Part shown: positions 25,492 to 32,986 of the stretch, in pieces
How positions within the stretch are numbered: position 1 is the stretch's first letter
Layout of the letters: each line of letters starts with the position of its first letter
DNA from: Bacteroidaceae bacterium
Lineage (GTDB): Bacteria; Bacteroidota; Bacteroidia; Bacteroidales; Bacteroidaceae
DNA length: 64,000 bases
NCBI GenBank assembly: GCA_017465905.1
Contig: JAFTVE010000045.1
Location: 54,967-118,966 of the forward strand
Direction of reading: 5' to 3'
The notes under the pieces: model-generated
Told to the model about the DNA's origin: nothing
The model's database searches: none
The model's input: the letters and a program-made list of their open reading frames with translations, nothing else
Made by a program: the position numbers and the translations under genes

Positions 25492-26652
25492 TTAGATCAA
25501 GAATCCGAGCAATACACCAGCTGCACAGGCCGAACCGATAACACCGGCTACGTTGGGGCCCATGGCGTTCATGAGCAGGTAGTTGGTGGGGTCGGCCTTC
25601 TGACCCTCGTCGTGAGAGATACGGGCTGCCATAGGCACGGCAGATACACCGGCGTTGCCGATGAGCGGGTTGATCTTCTTGCCCTTCGGGAGGAAGAGGT
25701 TCATGAACTTCACGAACAATACTCCGCTGGCGGTGGCAATGACGAAGGCGGTGATACCTACGAGGAGGATCTTCAGCGTAGAGGGGGTGAGGAACTCACT
25801 TGCCTGGGTAGAGGCACCTACGGTGAGACCGAGCAGGATAGTGATACAGTTGATCAGCGGACCCTTGGCTGCCTCGGCCAGACGGCCGGTTACGCCACTT
25901 ACGTTGAGCAGGTTACCGAAGAAGAGCATACCCAAGAGGGGCAGACCGCTGGGCACGATGAACGCGGTGAGCAGCAGGCCGATGATGGGGAACATGATCT
26001 TCTCGGTCTGTGATACCTGGCGGGGTGCCTCCATGCGGATGAGGCGCTCCTTCTTGGTGGTGAGCAGGCGCATGATGGGGCGCTGAATCACGGGCACGAG
26101 GGCCATGTAGGAGTAGGCACACACGGCGATGGCTCCCATGAGGTTGGGTGCGAGTTTCGATGACAGGAAGATGGCGGTAGGACCGTCGGCACCACCGATG
26201 ATGGCGATACCTGCTGCCTGGTCGGGTTCGAAGCCGAGGGCAAGTGCAATGATATAGGCTGCGAAGATACCGAACTGAGCGGCTGCACCTACGAGCATCA
26301 TCTTAGGATTGGCGATGAGCGGAGCAAAGTCGGTCATGGCACCAATGCCGAGGAAGATGAGAGGTGGGTACCAACCGGTCTTCACACCCTGATAGAGGAT
26401 GTTGAGCACTGAACCCTCTTCGTAGAGACCAATCTCGAGGCCTGCATCGGCCTTGAAGGGGATGTTGCCCAGGATGATACCGAAGCCTATGGGCACGAGC
26501 AACAATGGCTCCCAACCCTTCTTGATGGCAAGTGTGATGAAGAGGCATCCTACCAGAATCATCACGATATGTCCCCACGTAGCATTGGCAAAACCGGTGT
26601 ATTGCCAGAAGTCTACGAGGTTGTTTCCGATAAAGTTAAAAAAGTCGTTCAT
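25492..26652 (-). CDS. mmdB: Na+-pumping decarboxylase beta subunit
   Basis: 386 residues, about ten membrane helices. It carries the OadB/MmdB/GcdB signature GGADGPT at 153-159, whose Asp156 is the Na+/H+-binding residue equivalent to Asp203 of Klebsiella OadB, and a second re-entrant region near NAGVSAVPMAARISHDEG. This subunit decarboxylates carboxybiotin and moves Na+ across the inner membrane. With mmdA, the biotin carrier and mce upstream, the substrate is inferred to be (S)-methylmalonyl-CoA rather than oxaloacetate. Last gene of the operon. Confidence 0.93.
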   Translation of the reverse strand: MNDFFNFIGNNLVDFWQYTGFANATWGHIVMILVGCLFITLAIKKGWEPLLLVPIGFGIILGNIPFKADAGLEIGLYEEGSVLNILYQGVKTGWYPPLIFLGIGAMTDFAPLIANPKMMLVGAAAQFGIFAAYIIALALGFEPDQAAGIAIIGGADGPTAIFLSSKLAPNLMGAIAVCAYSYMALVPVIQRPIMRLLTTKKERLIRMEAPRQVSQTEKIMFPIIGLLLTAFIVPSGLPLLGMLFFGNLLNVSGVTGRLAEAAKGPLINCITILLGLTVGASTQASEFLTPSTLKILLVGITAFVIATASGVLFVKFMNLFLPKGKKINPLIGNAGVSAVPMAARISHDEGQKADPTNYLLMNAMGPNVAGVIGSACAAGVLLGFLI

Positions 26653-26745
26653 AATAATTTAAGTTTTTAAGTTTTTAAGTTCTTTAGTTTCTGAGTTTGC
26701 TTTCTGAATAAATCTACAAACTCAAAAACTTATAAACTAATCAAC
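26653..26745 (-). repeat. AT-rich palindromic repeat, copy 1
   Basis: The whole gap between the biotin-carrier gene and mmdB is one imperfect palindrome: runs of AAGTTTTTAAGTTCTTTAG-type sequence on one side and AAACTCAAAAACTTATAAAC on the other, around a short GC-poor loop. It is nearly identical to copy 3 at 27282-27372. Confidence 0.8.
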
Positions 26746-27177
26746 TTATCCCAATGTAATAATATCGGTTCCTTCTGCGATAGACTGTCCCTTCTCTACG
26801 TTGATGGCAACTACCTGACCTTCGCGGTCGGCGTTGATGTTGTTCTCCATCTTCATGGCTTCGAGGATAGCTACGGTCTGGCCCTTGGTCACGGTGTCGC
26901 CTACCTTCACCTTGATGTCGAGGATGACACCAGGCAGCGGAGCCTTGATGCCTGCACCACCAGCTGCGGGGCGTGGAGCGGGAGCAGCTGCAACGGGAGC
27001 TGCTGCGGGGGCAGCTGCAGGACGTGCTACGGGTTTGGTCACTGCGGGCTTGGCCGGACGGTCGAGCTCAACTTGATATGTCTTACCATTTACGGTAACG
27101 CTGGCCTTGTTGCCATCAAGTTCTTCTACGGCAACATTGTACTCATTGCCGTTAATCTTGTATTTATATTCTTTCAT
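26746..27177 (-). CDS. mmdC: Biotin carboxyl carrier subunit
   Basis: 143 residues. An N-terminal beta region (1-40) and a flexible Pro/Ala-rich linker (about 41-76) lead to a biotinyl domain with EAMKMEN; Lys109 is the biotin attachment site. It shuttles CO2 between the carboxyltransferase (mmdA product) and the membrane beta subunit. The long Pro/Ala linker is typical of carriers in Na+-pumping decarboxylases. Flanked on both sides by palindromic AT-rich repeats. Confidence 0.93.
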   Translation of the reverse strand: MKEYKYKINGNEYNVAVEELDGNKASVTVNGKTYQVELDRPAKPAVTKPVARPAAAPAAAPVAAAPAPRPAAGGAGIKAPLPGVILDIKVKVGDTVTKGQTVAILEAMKMENNINADREGQVVAINVEKGQSIAEGTDIITLG

Positions 27178-27280
27178 ATTATTTTAAGTTTTTGAGTTCT
27201 TGAGTTCTTTTGTTTTTGAGCTGTTTCCCTTCTATCCGGAAGGTAAGTTACAAACTCAAAAACTTACAAACTGAATAACT
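27178..27280 (-). repeat. AT-rich palindromic repeat, copy 2
   Basis: Same architecture as copies 1 and 3 (AAGTTTTTGAGTTC... arm and ACAAACTCAAAAACTTACAAAC arm) with a different central loop containing TATCCGGAAGG. It lies back-to-back with copy 3. Confidence 0.75.
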
Positions 27281-27281
27281 T

Positions 27282-27372
27282 ATTGATTTTAAGTTTTTAA
27301 GTTCTTTAGTTTCTGAATTTGCTTTCTGAATAAATCTACAAACTCAAAAACTTATAAACTGAATAACTTATT
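27282..27372 (-). repeat. AT-rich palindromic repeat, copy 3
   Basis: Almost identical to copy 1, including the loop sequence GCTTTCTGAATAAATCTAC. Copies 2 and 3 together fill the gap between the OadG-like gene and the biotin-carrier gene. Confidence 0.8.
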
Positions 27373-28282
27373 AGTTATACGGATACGGATGTGAGTGTGT
27401 ATGTGTCAGCATGTGCCAACTTGACTCACCACCGTCGATGGTGAGCACGTCGCTCTCCTCATCATGTACGTTGCCGAAGTGCTCGTGCAGTGCCATGCAG
27501 ATGGCGGCCATCTCTTCATCGGCCTTGCCATCGTTAGCTGCAGGAGCAGGAGCGACAGCTTGGGCAGGAGCCTTCTTGGCGCTTGAGACGGTGTTGGCGA
27601 ATACCTTGCCGATAATGGCAAAGAGGAACCAGAGGATAGCGAGTGCCGAGAATACTACAGCCATACACATCACGGTCATGCCGAGGCCGCGTTTGTCGAG
27701 ACGCTTGAACTTGGCTATCTTGCCTTCGCCCTGCTCTACGATGTTGGTAGCGGCGGGAGTCACATTGTCGGCAGTCACGATGCGCCATTCACCTACACCA
27801 TCCTTGGCGCGGGCCCATGACTGGTTTTCGCCGAGGGCGGGTACGGTGACTGAGTCGAGTAGGGTAGTACCGTTGGCATCGTACAGGGCAATCCAGTTCT
27901 CGGTGCTGTCGGCCAAAGTGAAACTGGTGTGGAAGATACCGCGCTTGGGCATGTTGTCGGCAAAGAAGAGCATCTTCTGCTTGCCGTGGATGCCTGTAGC
28001 TACATCGCCAGAGGGTATCTGGTACATCATCTTGATGCGTTCGGGAGCACTCAGCTCTTCGTTGAGCACGGCACGGTTGGTTGTAAGGAAACAGTTGCGT
28101 GCATTGGCTGAGGCAAAAGCATCATTGTGAAATTCTATCCATGCCGAACGGCAGCCATACTCATCGAGTATGCTTCCCGTATTGGTGACGAGAATTTCAT
28201 TGAACTTGAGGTTCTTGGCACCCTGCGCAAAGCCTGCAGTGGTGGCCAAGGCCATCATTATACTAAAAAGAACTTTTTTCAT
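27371..28282 (-). CDS. OadG-like subunit fused to a lamin-tail domain
   Basis: 303 residues from the ATG at 28282 (MKKVLFSIMM), three codons inside the longest frame, giving a clean signal peptide (GFAQ). The extracytoplasmic part (about 25-165) reads as a lamin-tail (LTD) domain: LKFNEILVTNTGSILDEYG, WIEFHND, WIALYDANGTTLLDSV, QSWARAKDGVGEWR. One membrane helix (about 202-230) and a cytoplasmic Ala/Pro tail with an OadG-like end follow. OadG-type gamma subunits assemble and anchor the Na+-pumping decarboxylase. The HTHSHPYPYN His-rich C-terminus may bind metal, as the gamma-subunit tail does in Klebsiella OadG. Fusion known in relatives; role of the LTD unknown. Confidence 0.85.
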   Translation of the reverse strand: MKKVLFSIMMALATTAGFAQGAKNLKFNEILVTNTGSILDEYGCRSAWIEFHNDAFASANARNCFLTTNRAVLNEELSAPERIKMMYQIPSGDVATGIHGKQKMLFFADNMPKRGIFHTSFTLADSTENWIALYDANGTTLLDSVTVPALGENQSWARAKDGVGEWRIVTADNVTPAATNIVEQGEGKIAKFKRLDKRGLGMTVMCMAVVFSALAILWFLFAIIGKVFANTVSSAKKAPAQAVAPAPAANDGKADEEMAAICMALHEHFGNVHDEESDVLTIDGGESSWHMLTHTHSHPYPYN

Positions 28283-28315
28283 AATTGTCAATTATCAATT
28301 TTCAATTGTCAATTA

Positions 28316-29866
28316 TTAAAGAGGTATATTACCATGTTTTCTCTTCGGGTTCTCGAGCTTCTTGGTCTGCAACTCGGCCAACGCACGGATGATGCGGAAG
28401 CGGGTGTTGCGAGGCTCGATAACGTCGTCGATGTAGCCATACTTGGCTGCATTGTACGGATTGGCGAAGAGCTTGGTGTACTCGGCCTCCTTCTCGGCAA
28501 TGAATGCCTTGGGGTCTTCCTTCTCCTTGGCCTCCTTGGCATAGAGGACGGCAGCAGCACCGCTGGCACCCATTACGGCAATCTCGGCTGTAGGCCATGC
28601 GTAGTTCATGTCGCCACGGAGTTGCTTACAGCTCATCACGATGTGGCTACCACCATAGCTCTTGCGTAGGGTAACGGTTACCTTGGGCACGGTGGCCTCG
28701 CCGAAGGCGTAGAGCAACTTGGCACCGTGGAGGATAACGGCGTTGTACTCCTGGCCTGTACCGGGGAGGAAGCCTGGAACGTCGACGAGTGTTACCAAAG
28801 GAATGTTGAAGGCGTCGCAGAAGCGTACGAAGCGGGCTGCCTTGCGTGAGGCGTTGCAGTCGAGCACGCCAGCAAAGGCCATGGGCTGGTTGGCTACGAT
28901 ACCTACTGACTCGCCGTTGAAGCGGGCGAAGCCTACGATGATATTCTTGGCATAGTCTTTCTGTACCTCGAGGAACTCACCGTTGTCGACGATAGCGCCG
29001 ATAACCTCGTACATGTCGTATGCCTTGTTGGGGTTGTCGGGGATGATCTCGTTGAGGAGGTCTTCCTTACGGTCGATGGGGTCGGTGCACACTACGCGGG
29101 GTGCCTGCTCCATATTGTTCTGGGGCATGTAAGAGAGGAGCTTGCGGATCATGGCAAGAGCCTCTTCCTCGGTCTGTGCGGTGAAGTGGGTCACACCTGA
29201 CTTGCTTGAGTGTACTGATGCGCCACCGAGCTGCTCCTGAGTAACGTCTTCGCCAAGTACGGTTTTCACTACGGCGGGACCGGTGAGGAACATGTATGAG
29301 GTGCCTTCCATCATCAAGGTGAAGTCGGTGAGGGCAGGTGAGTAAACGGCACCACCGGCGCAGGGACCGAAGATACCTGAAATCTGAGGAATCACACCTG
29401 ATGCCATGATGTTGCGCTGGAAGATTTCTGAGTAGCCGGCGAGGGCGTTGATGCCTTCCTGGATACGTGCACCACCCGAGTCGTTGATACCGATAACAGG
29501 AGCACCCATCTTCATGGCTGCATCCATAATCTTGCAAATCTTCATGGCCATGGTCTCAGAGAGAGAACCGGCATTCACGGTGAAGTCCTGTGCAAATACA
29601 TACACGAGGCGGCCGTCGATGGTACCATAACCTGTTACCACGCCATCGCCGAGGCTCTGCTTCTTCTCCATGCCGAAGTTGTGGCAGCGGTGAGTTACGA
29701 ACATGTCCATCTCTTCGAATGAACCTTTGTCGAGCAGCATATCGATACGTTCACGTGCGGTATACTTACCCTTCTCATGCTGCTTTTGAATGGCCTTCTC
29801 GCCACCGCCCAGACGGGCTTTCTCGCGCAGCTCTACGAGTTCTCTAATTTTATCTAATTGTGACAT
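28316..29866 (-). CDS. mmdA: Methylmalonyl-CoA decarboxylase carboxyltransferase subunit
   Basis: 516 residues, full length for the acyl-CoA carboxylase beta/MmdA family. Two crotonase-like halves: the first with [19 protein letters not shown] and [17 protein letters not shown], the second with [14 protein letters not shown] and [17 protein letters not shown] and [13 protein letters not shown]. It transfers the carboxyl group of a CoA ester to biotin. Context (mce upstream; OadG, BCCP and beta subunit downstream) indicates the decarboxylase of the propionate pathway rather than a biosynthetic carboxylase: no biotin carboxylase gene is present. Confidence 0.93.
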   Translation of the reverse strand: MSQLDKIRELVELREKARLGGGEKAIQKQHEKGKYTARERIDMLLDKGSFEEMDMFVTHRCHNFGMEKKQSLGDGVVTGYGTIDGRLVYVFAQDFTVNAGSLSETMAMKICKIMDAAMKMGAPVIGINDSGGARIQEGINALAGYSEIFQRNIMASGVIPQISGIFGPCAGGAVYSPALTDFTLMMEGTSYMFLTGPAVVKTVLGEDVTQEQLGGASVHSSKSGVTHFTAQTEEEALAMIRKLLSYMPQNNMEQAPRVVCTDPIDRKEDLLNEIIPDNPNKAYDMYEVIGAIVDNGEFLEVQKDYAKNIIVGFARFNGESVGIVANQPMAFAGVLDCNASRKAARFVRFCDAFNIPLVTLVDVPGFLPGTGQEYNAVILHGAKLLYAFGEATVPKVTVTLRKSYGGSHIVMSCKQLRGDMNYAWPTAEIAVMGASGAAAVLYAKEAKEKEDPKAFIAEKEAEYTKLFANPYNAAKYGYIDDVIEPRNTRFRIIRALAELQTKKLENPKRKHGNIPL

Positions 29867-29953
29867 AGTTATTATAATTATGAATTATGAATTATGAATT
29901 ATCCCTCATCGCGGGGTTTATTCACAATTCATAATTCAAAATTCAGAATTAAT
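29867..29953 (-). repeat. Palindromic ATGAATT repeat
   Basis: Tandem ATTATGAATT units on one side and ATTCATAATTCAAAATTCAG on the other form an imperfect palindrome filling the mce-mmdA gap, with a GC-richer loop CCCTCATCGCGGGG. Related units occur at 42340-42372. Confidence 0.7.
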
Positions 29954-30361
29954 TTACGGTTTCTCGCAAAGTTCGGTCAATACGCCCTGTGTAGCTTTCG
30001 GATGGAGGAATGCGATGTTGAGTCCCTCAGCACCCTTGCGGGGAGCCTTGTCTATGAGGCGGATGCCTGCAGCGTCGCACTCGGCAAGTGCGTTTGCAAC
30101 GCCGTCTTCAACGGCAAATGCTACGTGGTGTACGCCAGCGCCCTTGTTCTCGATGAACTTGGCGATGGTGCTCTCCTCAGATGTGGGCTCGAGGAGCTCG
30201 ATCTTGGTTTCGCCTACCATAAGGAATGCGGTGCGTACCTTCTGGTCTTCTACGGTCTCGATGTTGTAGCACTTCAAGCCCAATACGTTTTCATAGTAGG
30301 GCAGTGCCTCCTCGATGCTCTTTACAGCAATGCCGAGGTGTTCGATTTTTGAGATTTTCAT
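29954..30361 (-). CDS. mce: Methylmalonyl-CoA epimerase
   Basis: 135 residues, a vicinal-oxygen-chelate fold with two beta-alpha-beta-beta-beta modules. It begins with the family hallmark HLGIAVKSIEEALPYYENVLGL (metal His near residue 8) and has GAGVHHVAFAVED (second metal His, near 77) and the closing LTELCEKP. It interconverts (R)- and (S)-methylmalonyl-CoA, providing the epimer used by the decarboxylase encoded downstream. First gene of the mmd operon; a TAACTTTG -7 box lies at 30414-30421 on the minus strand. Confidence 0.93.
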   Translation of the reverse strand: MKISKIEHLGIAVKSIEEALPYYENVLGLKCYNIETVEDQKVRTAFLMVGETKIELLEPTSEESTIAKFIENKGAGVHHVAFAVEDGVANALAECDAAGIRLIDKAPRKGAEGLNIAFLHPKATQGVLTELCEKP

Positions 30362-30678
30362 GTTGTTATTTATGATAAAAATTGGTTATATTTAATAAAA
30401 TACTATTTGGTGTCAAAGTTACGACTTTCTTTTGACTTGCGGATGTGAAAAGTGATTTATTTTCTTGATTTTTCAAAATAGGTGTATTTGTGTTTCGGTT
30501 AGTCGACATTGAAGGAGGCATCACTATTGCCTCTGAATGTGAACATTTGTCATGATTGCGGTGTTTTATCGGACAAAATGTCCGAAACGTTTTCCTCTTT
30601 TTGCTTTGGACCAAGCTTTGTCGCTCATCAAACGAATGAATATTTCATTTTTAGTATAAATTAATTATAGAAAAGGCT
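30362..30678. promoter_or_regulatory. Divergent regulatory gap between mce and clpB
   Basis: 317 nt without a gene. It holds a TAACTTTG -7 box for mce (30421-30414, minus strand) and a perfect palindrome CGGACA-AAA-TGTCCG at 30570-30584, about 95 nt before the clpB start, which could be an operator. No N-terminal Clp domain can be read in any frame here. Confidence 0.5.
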
Positions 30679-32895
30679 ATGAACGGAAATTTTGCAAACA
30701 ACCAGAATGAGAAAAACAGTTTTCTCAACCGCTTTGCCATCAACCTCAATGAGGCCGCAAAGAATGGTAAGCTCGACCCGGTGATTGGCCGTGATGAAGA
30801 GATACGTCGTATCCTTCAGATACTCAGTCGCCGAACAAAGAACAATCCTATATTAATCGGAGAGCCAGGCACAGGAAAGACGGCCATCGTAGAGGGCTTG
30901 GCCCACCGAATCCTTCGTGGTGATGTGCCCGAAAACCTCAAGCGCAAGCAGGTGTACTCGCTCGACATGGGTGCATTGGTGGCAGGAGCCAAGTATAAAG
31001 GTGAGTTTGAAGAGCGCCTCAAGGGTGTCGTCAACGATGTGATACAGTCGGCCGGTGAGTGCATCCTCTTCATCGACGAGATACATACCCTTGTCGGGGC
31101 CGGTGCCGACGGCTCGGGTGCTATGGACGCTGCCAACATCCTGAAGCCGGCATTGGCCCGTGGCGAACTGCGCTCTATTGGTGCCACCACGCTCGATGAG
31201 TACCAAAAATATTTTGAGAAGGATAAGGCGCTGGAGCGTCGTTTCCAGACGGTGATGGTGGATGAACCCGATGAAGCCAGCTCAATTTCTATCTTGCGTG
31301 GCTTGAAGGAGCGCTACGAGAACCACCATAAAGTGCGTATCAAGGACGAAGCTATTGTAGCAGCCGTGGAGCTGTCGAGTCGTTATATCACCGAGCGCTT
31401 CCTCCCCGACAAGGCCATCGACCTCATGGATGAGGCTGCTGCCAAGCTGCGTATGGAGCGCGACTCGGTGCCCGAGGAACTGGACGAGATTACCCGTCAC
31501 CTCAAACAATTGGAGATTGAGCGCGAGGCCATCAAGCGTGAGAAGGACGAAGCCAAGCTCGCTCAGCTGGAAGAAGAGATCGAGAAGCTGCGTGCCGAGG
31601 AAAATACCCTTTCGGAAAAGTGGCAGGCCGAGAAAGCGCTCATCGACGAGATACAGCAGAAGAAGCAACTCGTGGAGCAGCTCAAGGTGGAGGCCGACCG
31701 TGCCGAGCGCGAGGGCAACTATGGCCGTGTGGCCGAGATACGCTATGGCCGCCTCAAGGAGGTGGAGACACAGATTGCCGCCACGCAGCAGCAACTCCAC
31801 GACAAGCAGGGCGGTGGCGCCCTCATCAAGGAGGAGGTCACGGCCGACGACATTGCCGATGTGGTGAGCCGCTGGACGGGCATCCCCGTGAGCAAGATGC
31901 TCGAGAGCGAGCGTCACAAGCTGCTTCATCTCGAAGAGGAGCTCCACCGCCGTGTCATCGGGCAGGACGAGGCCATATCGGCCGTGGCCAATGCCGTGCG
32001 CCGCAGTCGTGCCGGAATGCAGGACCCCAAGCGCCCCATCGGGTCGTTCATCTTTCTCGGCACCACAGGTGTGGGCAAGACTGAGCTGGCGCGTGCCCTG
32101 GCCGACTACCTCTTCAACGACGAGCGCTTGATGACCCGCATCGACATGAGCGAGTATCAGGAGAAGTTCTCCGTGACGCGACTCATCGGTGCACCTCCGG
32201 GCTACATCGGCTACGATGAGGGCGGACAGCTCACCGAGGCAGTACGCCGCAAACCCTACTCCGTGGTGCTCTTCGACGAGATTGAGAAGGCCCATCCCGA
32301 TGTGTTCAACATCCTCCTTCAAGTGCTCGACGATGGCCGCCTCACCGATAACAAGGGGCGTACGGTGAACTTCAAGAATACCATCATCATCATGACGTCG
32401 AACCTCGGCAGCTCGCTCATCCGTGAACGGTTAGGAAGCCTCTCCCCATCCCTCTCCCAAGGAGAGGGGGCTTCAGACCTCACGAAAGAAGATTTTCATC
32501 TTTCATCTTTTCACTTTCAACTTGAAAAGCTGCGCAGCGAGCTTCTAGAGATGCTTAAGCAGACCATCAAGCCCGAGTTCCTCAACCGTATCGACGAGAC
32601 CATCATGTTCCTTCCGCTCAACCGCGAGGAGATAGCCCAGGTGGTGCGTTTGCAGGTCAACAGCGTATGCCGTATGCTGGCCGCCAACGATATCCGCTTG
32701 CGGCTCACCGAGAAGGCGGTAGACTACATTGCCAACGAGGGCTACGACCCCGAGTTTGGTGCACGTCCCGTGAAGCGAGCCATACAGAACCTGCTGCTTA
32801 ATGTGCTCTCCACCAAGATACTGGGTATGGAGGTAGACCGTTCACGCGAGATAGTGGTTGATGCCGGCCCCGATGGACTGACCTTTACCAATTGA
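30679..32895 (+). CDS. clpB: ClpB-type disaggregase without N-terminal domain
   Basis: 738 residues against about 860 for usual ClpB. It starts directly at the first AAA+ module ([20 protein letters not shown], residues 23-42; Walker A GEPGTGKT 61-68). The coiled-coil M domain (about 265-385) is complete, which marks ClpB rather than ClpA/ClpC. The second AAA+ module has Walker A GTTGVGKT (461-468) and NRIDETIMF. The Clp_N domain (about 145 residues) is absent. Residues about 585-616 (from [11 protein letters not shown] to FHFQLEK) are extra compared with ClpB and derive from an intergenic-type repeat read in frame. ClpB works with DnaK to rescue aggregates. All ATPase motifs look intact, so it may still function. 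Confidence 0.9.
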   Translation: MNGNFANNQNEKNSFLNRFAINLNEAAKNGKLDPVIGRDEEIRRILQILSRRTKNNPILIGEPGTGKTAIVEGLAHRILRGDVPENLKRKQVYSLDMGALVAGAKYKGEFEERLKGVVNDVIQSAGECILFIDEIHTLVGAGADGSGAMDAANILKPALARGELRSIGATTLDEYQKYFEKDKALERRFQTVMVDEPDEASSISILRGLKERYENHHKVRIKDEAIVAAVELSSRYITERFLPDKAIDLMDEAAAKLRMERDSVPEELDEITRHLKQLEIEREAIKREKDEAKLAQLEEEIEKLRAEENTLSEKWQAEKALIDEIQQKKQLVEQLKVEADRAEREGNYGRVAEIRYGRLKEVETQIAATQQQLHDKQGGGALIKEEVTADDIADVVSRWTGIPVSKMLESERHKLLHLEEELHRRVIGQDEAISAVANAVRRSRAGMQDPKRPIGSFIFLGTTGVGKTELARALADYLFNDERLMTRIDMSEYQEKFSVTRLIGAPPGYIGYDEGGQLTEAVRRKPYSVVLFDEIEKAHPDVFNILLQVLDDGRLTDNKGRTVNFKNTIIIMTSNLGSSLIRERLGSLSPSLSQGEGASDLTKEDFHLSSFHFQLEKLRSELLEMLKQTIKPEFLNRIDETIMFLPLNREEIAQVVRLQVNSVCRMLAANDIRLRLTEKAVDYIANEGYDPEFGARPVKRAIQNLLLNVLSTKILGMEVDRSREIVVDAGPDGLTFTN
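32431..32526 (+). repeat. Intergenic-type palindrome inserted in frame in clpB
   Basis: GAAGCC...GGCTTC (32434-32439/32468-32473) enclosing CCCTCTCC-CAA-GGAGAGGG (32450-32468) is a two-level palindrome of the kind normally found between genes, followed by a TTTTCATCTTTCATCTTTTC microrepeat. It lies wholly inside the clpB reading frame and keeps it open. Confidence 0.75.
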
Positions 32896-32912
32896 TAACC
32901 TATGCAATAGTA

Positions 32913-32945
32913 AGAGGGTGCGTCATTCGACGCACCCTCTCTTTC
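32913..32945 (+). terminator. Terminator of clpB
   Basis: A perfect 12-bp stem AGAGGGTGCGTC/GACGCACCCTCT with loop ATTC, followed by CTTTCT. It may act for both convergent genes. Confidence 0.8.
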
Positions 32946-32986
32946 TGCTATTCTGAATTCAGTATTTTGAACTCACCATTATTGCA

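Noticed and set aside
26653-27372. CRISPR-like array in the mmd operon
   Set aside because: The repeats are palindromic, degenerate and lie one or two per gap with no regular unique spacers or cas genes.
31282-32322. 346-codon minus-strand frame opposite clpB
   Set aside because: Antisense shadow of the AAA+ coding sequence, no recognisable protein.
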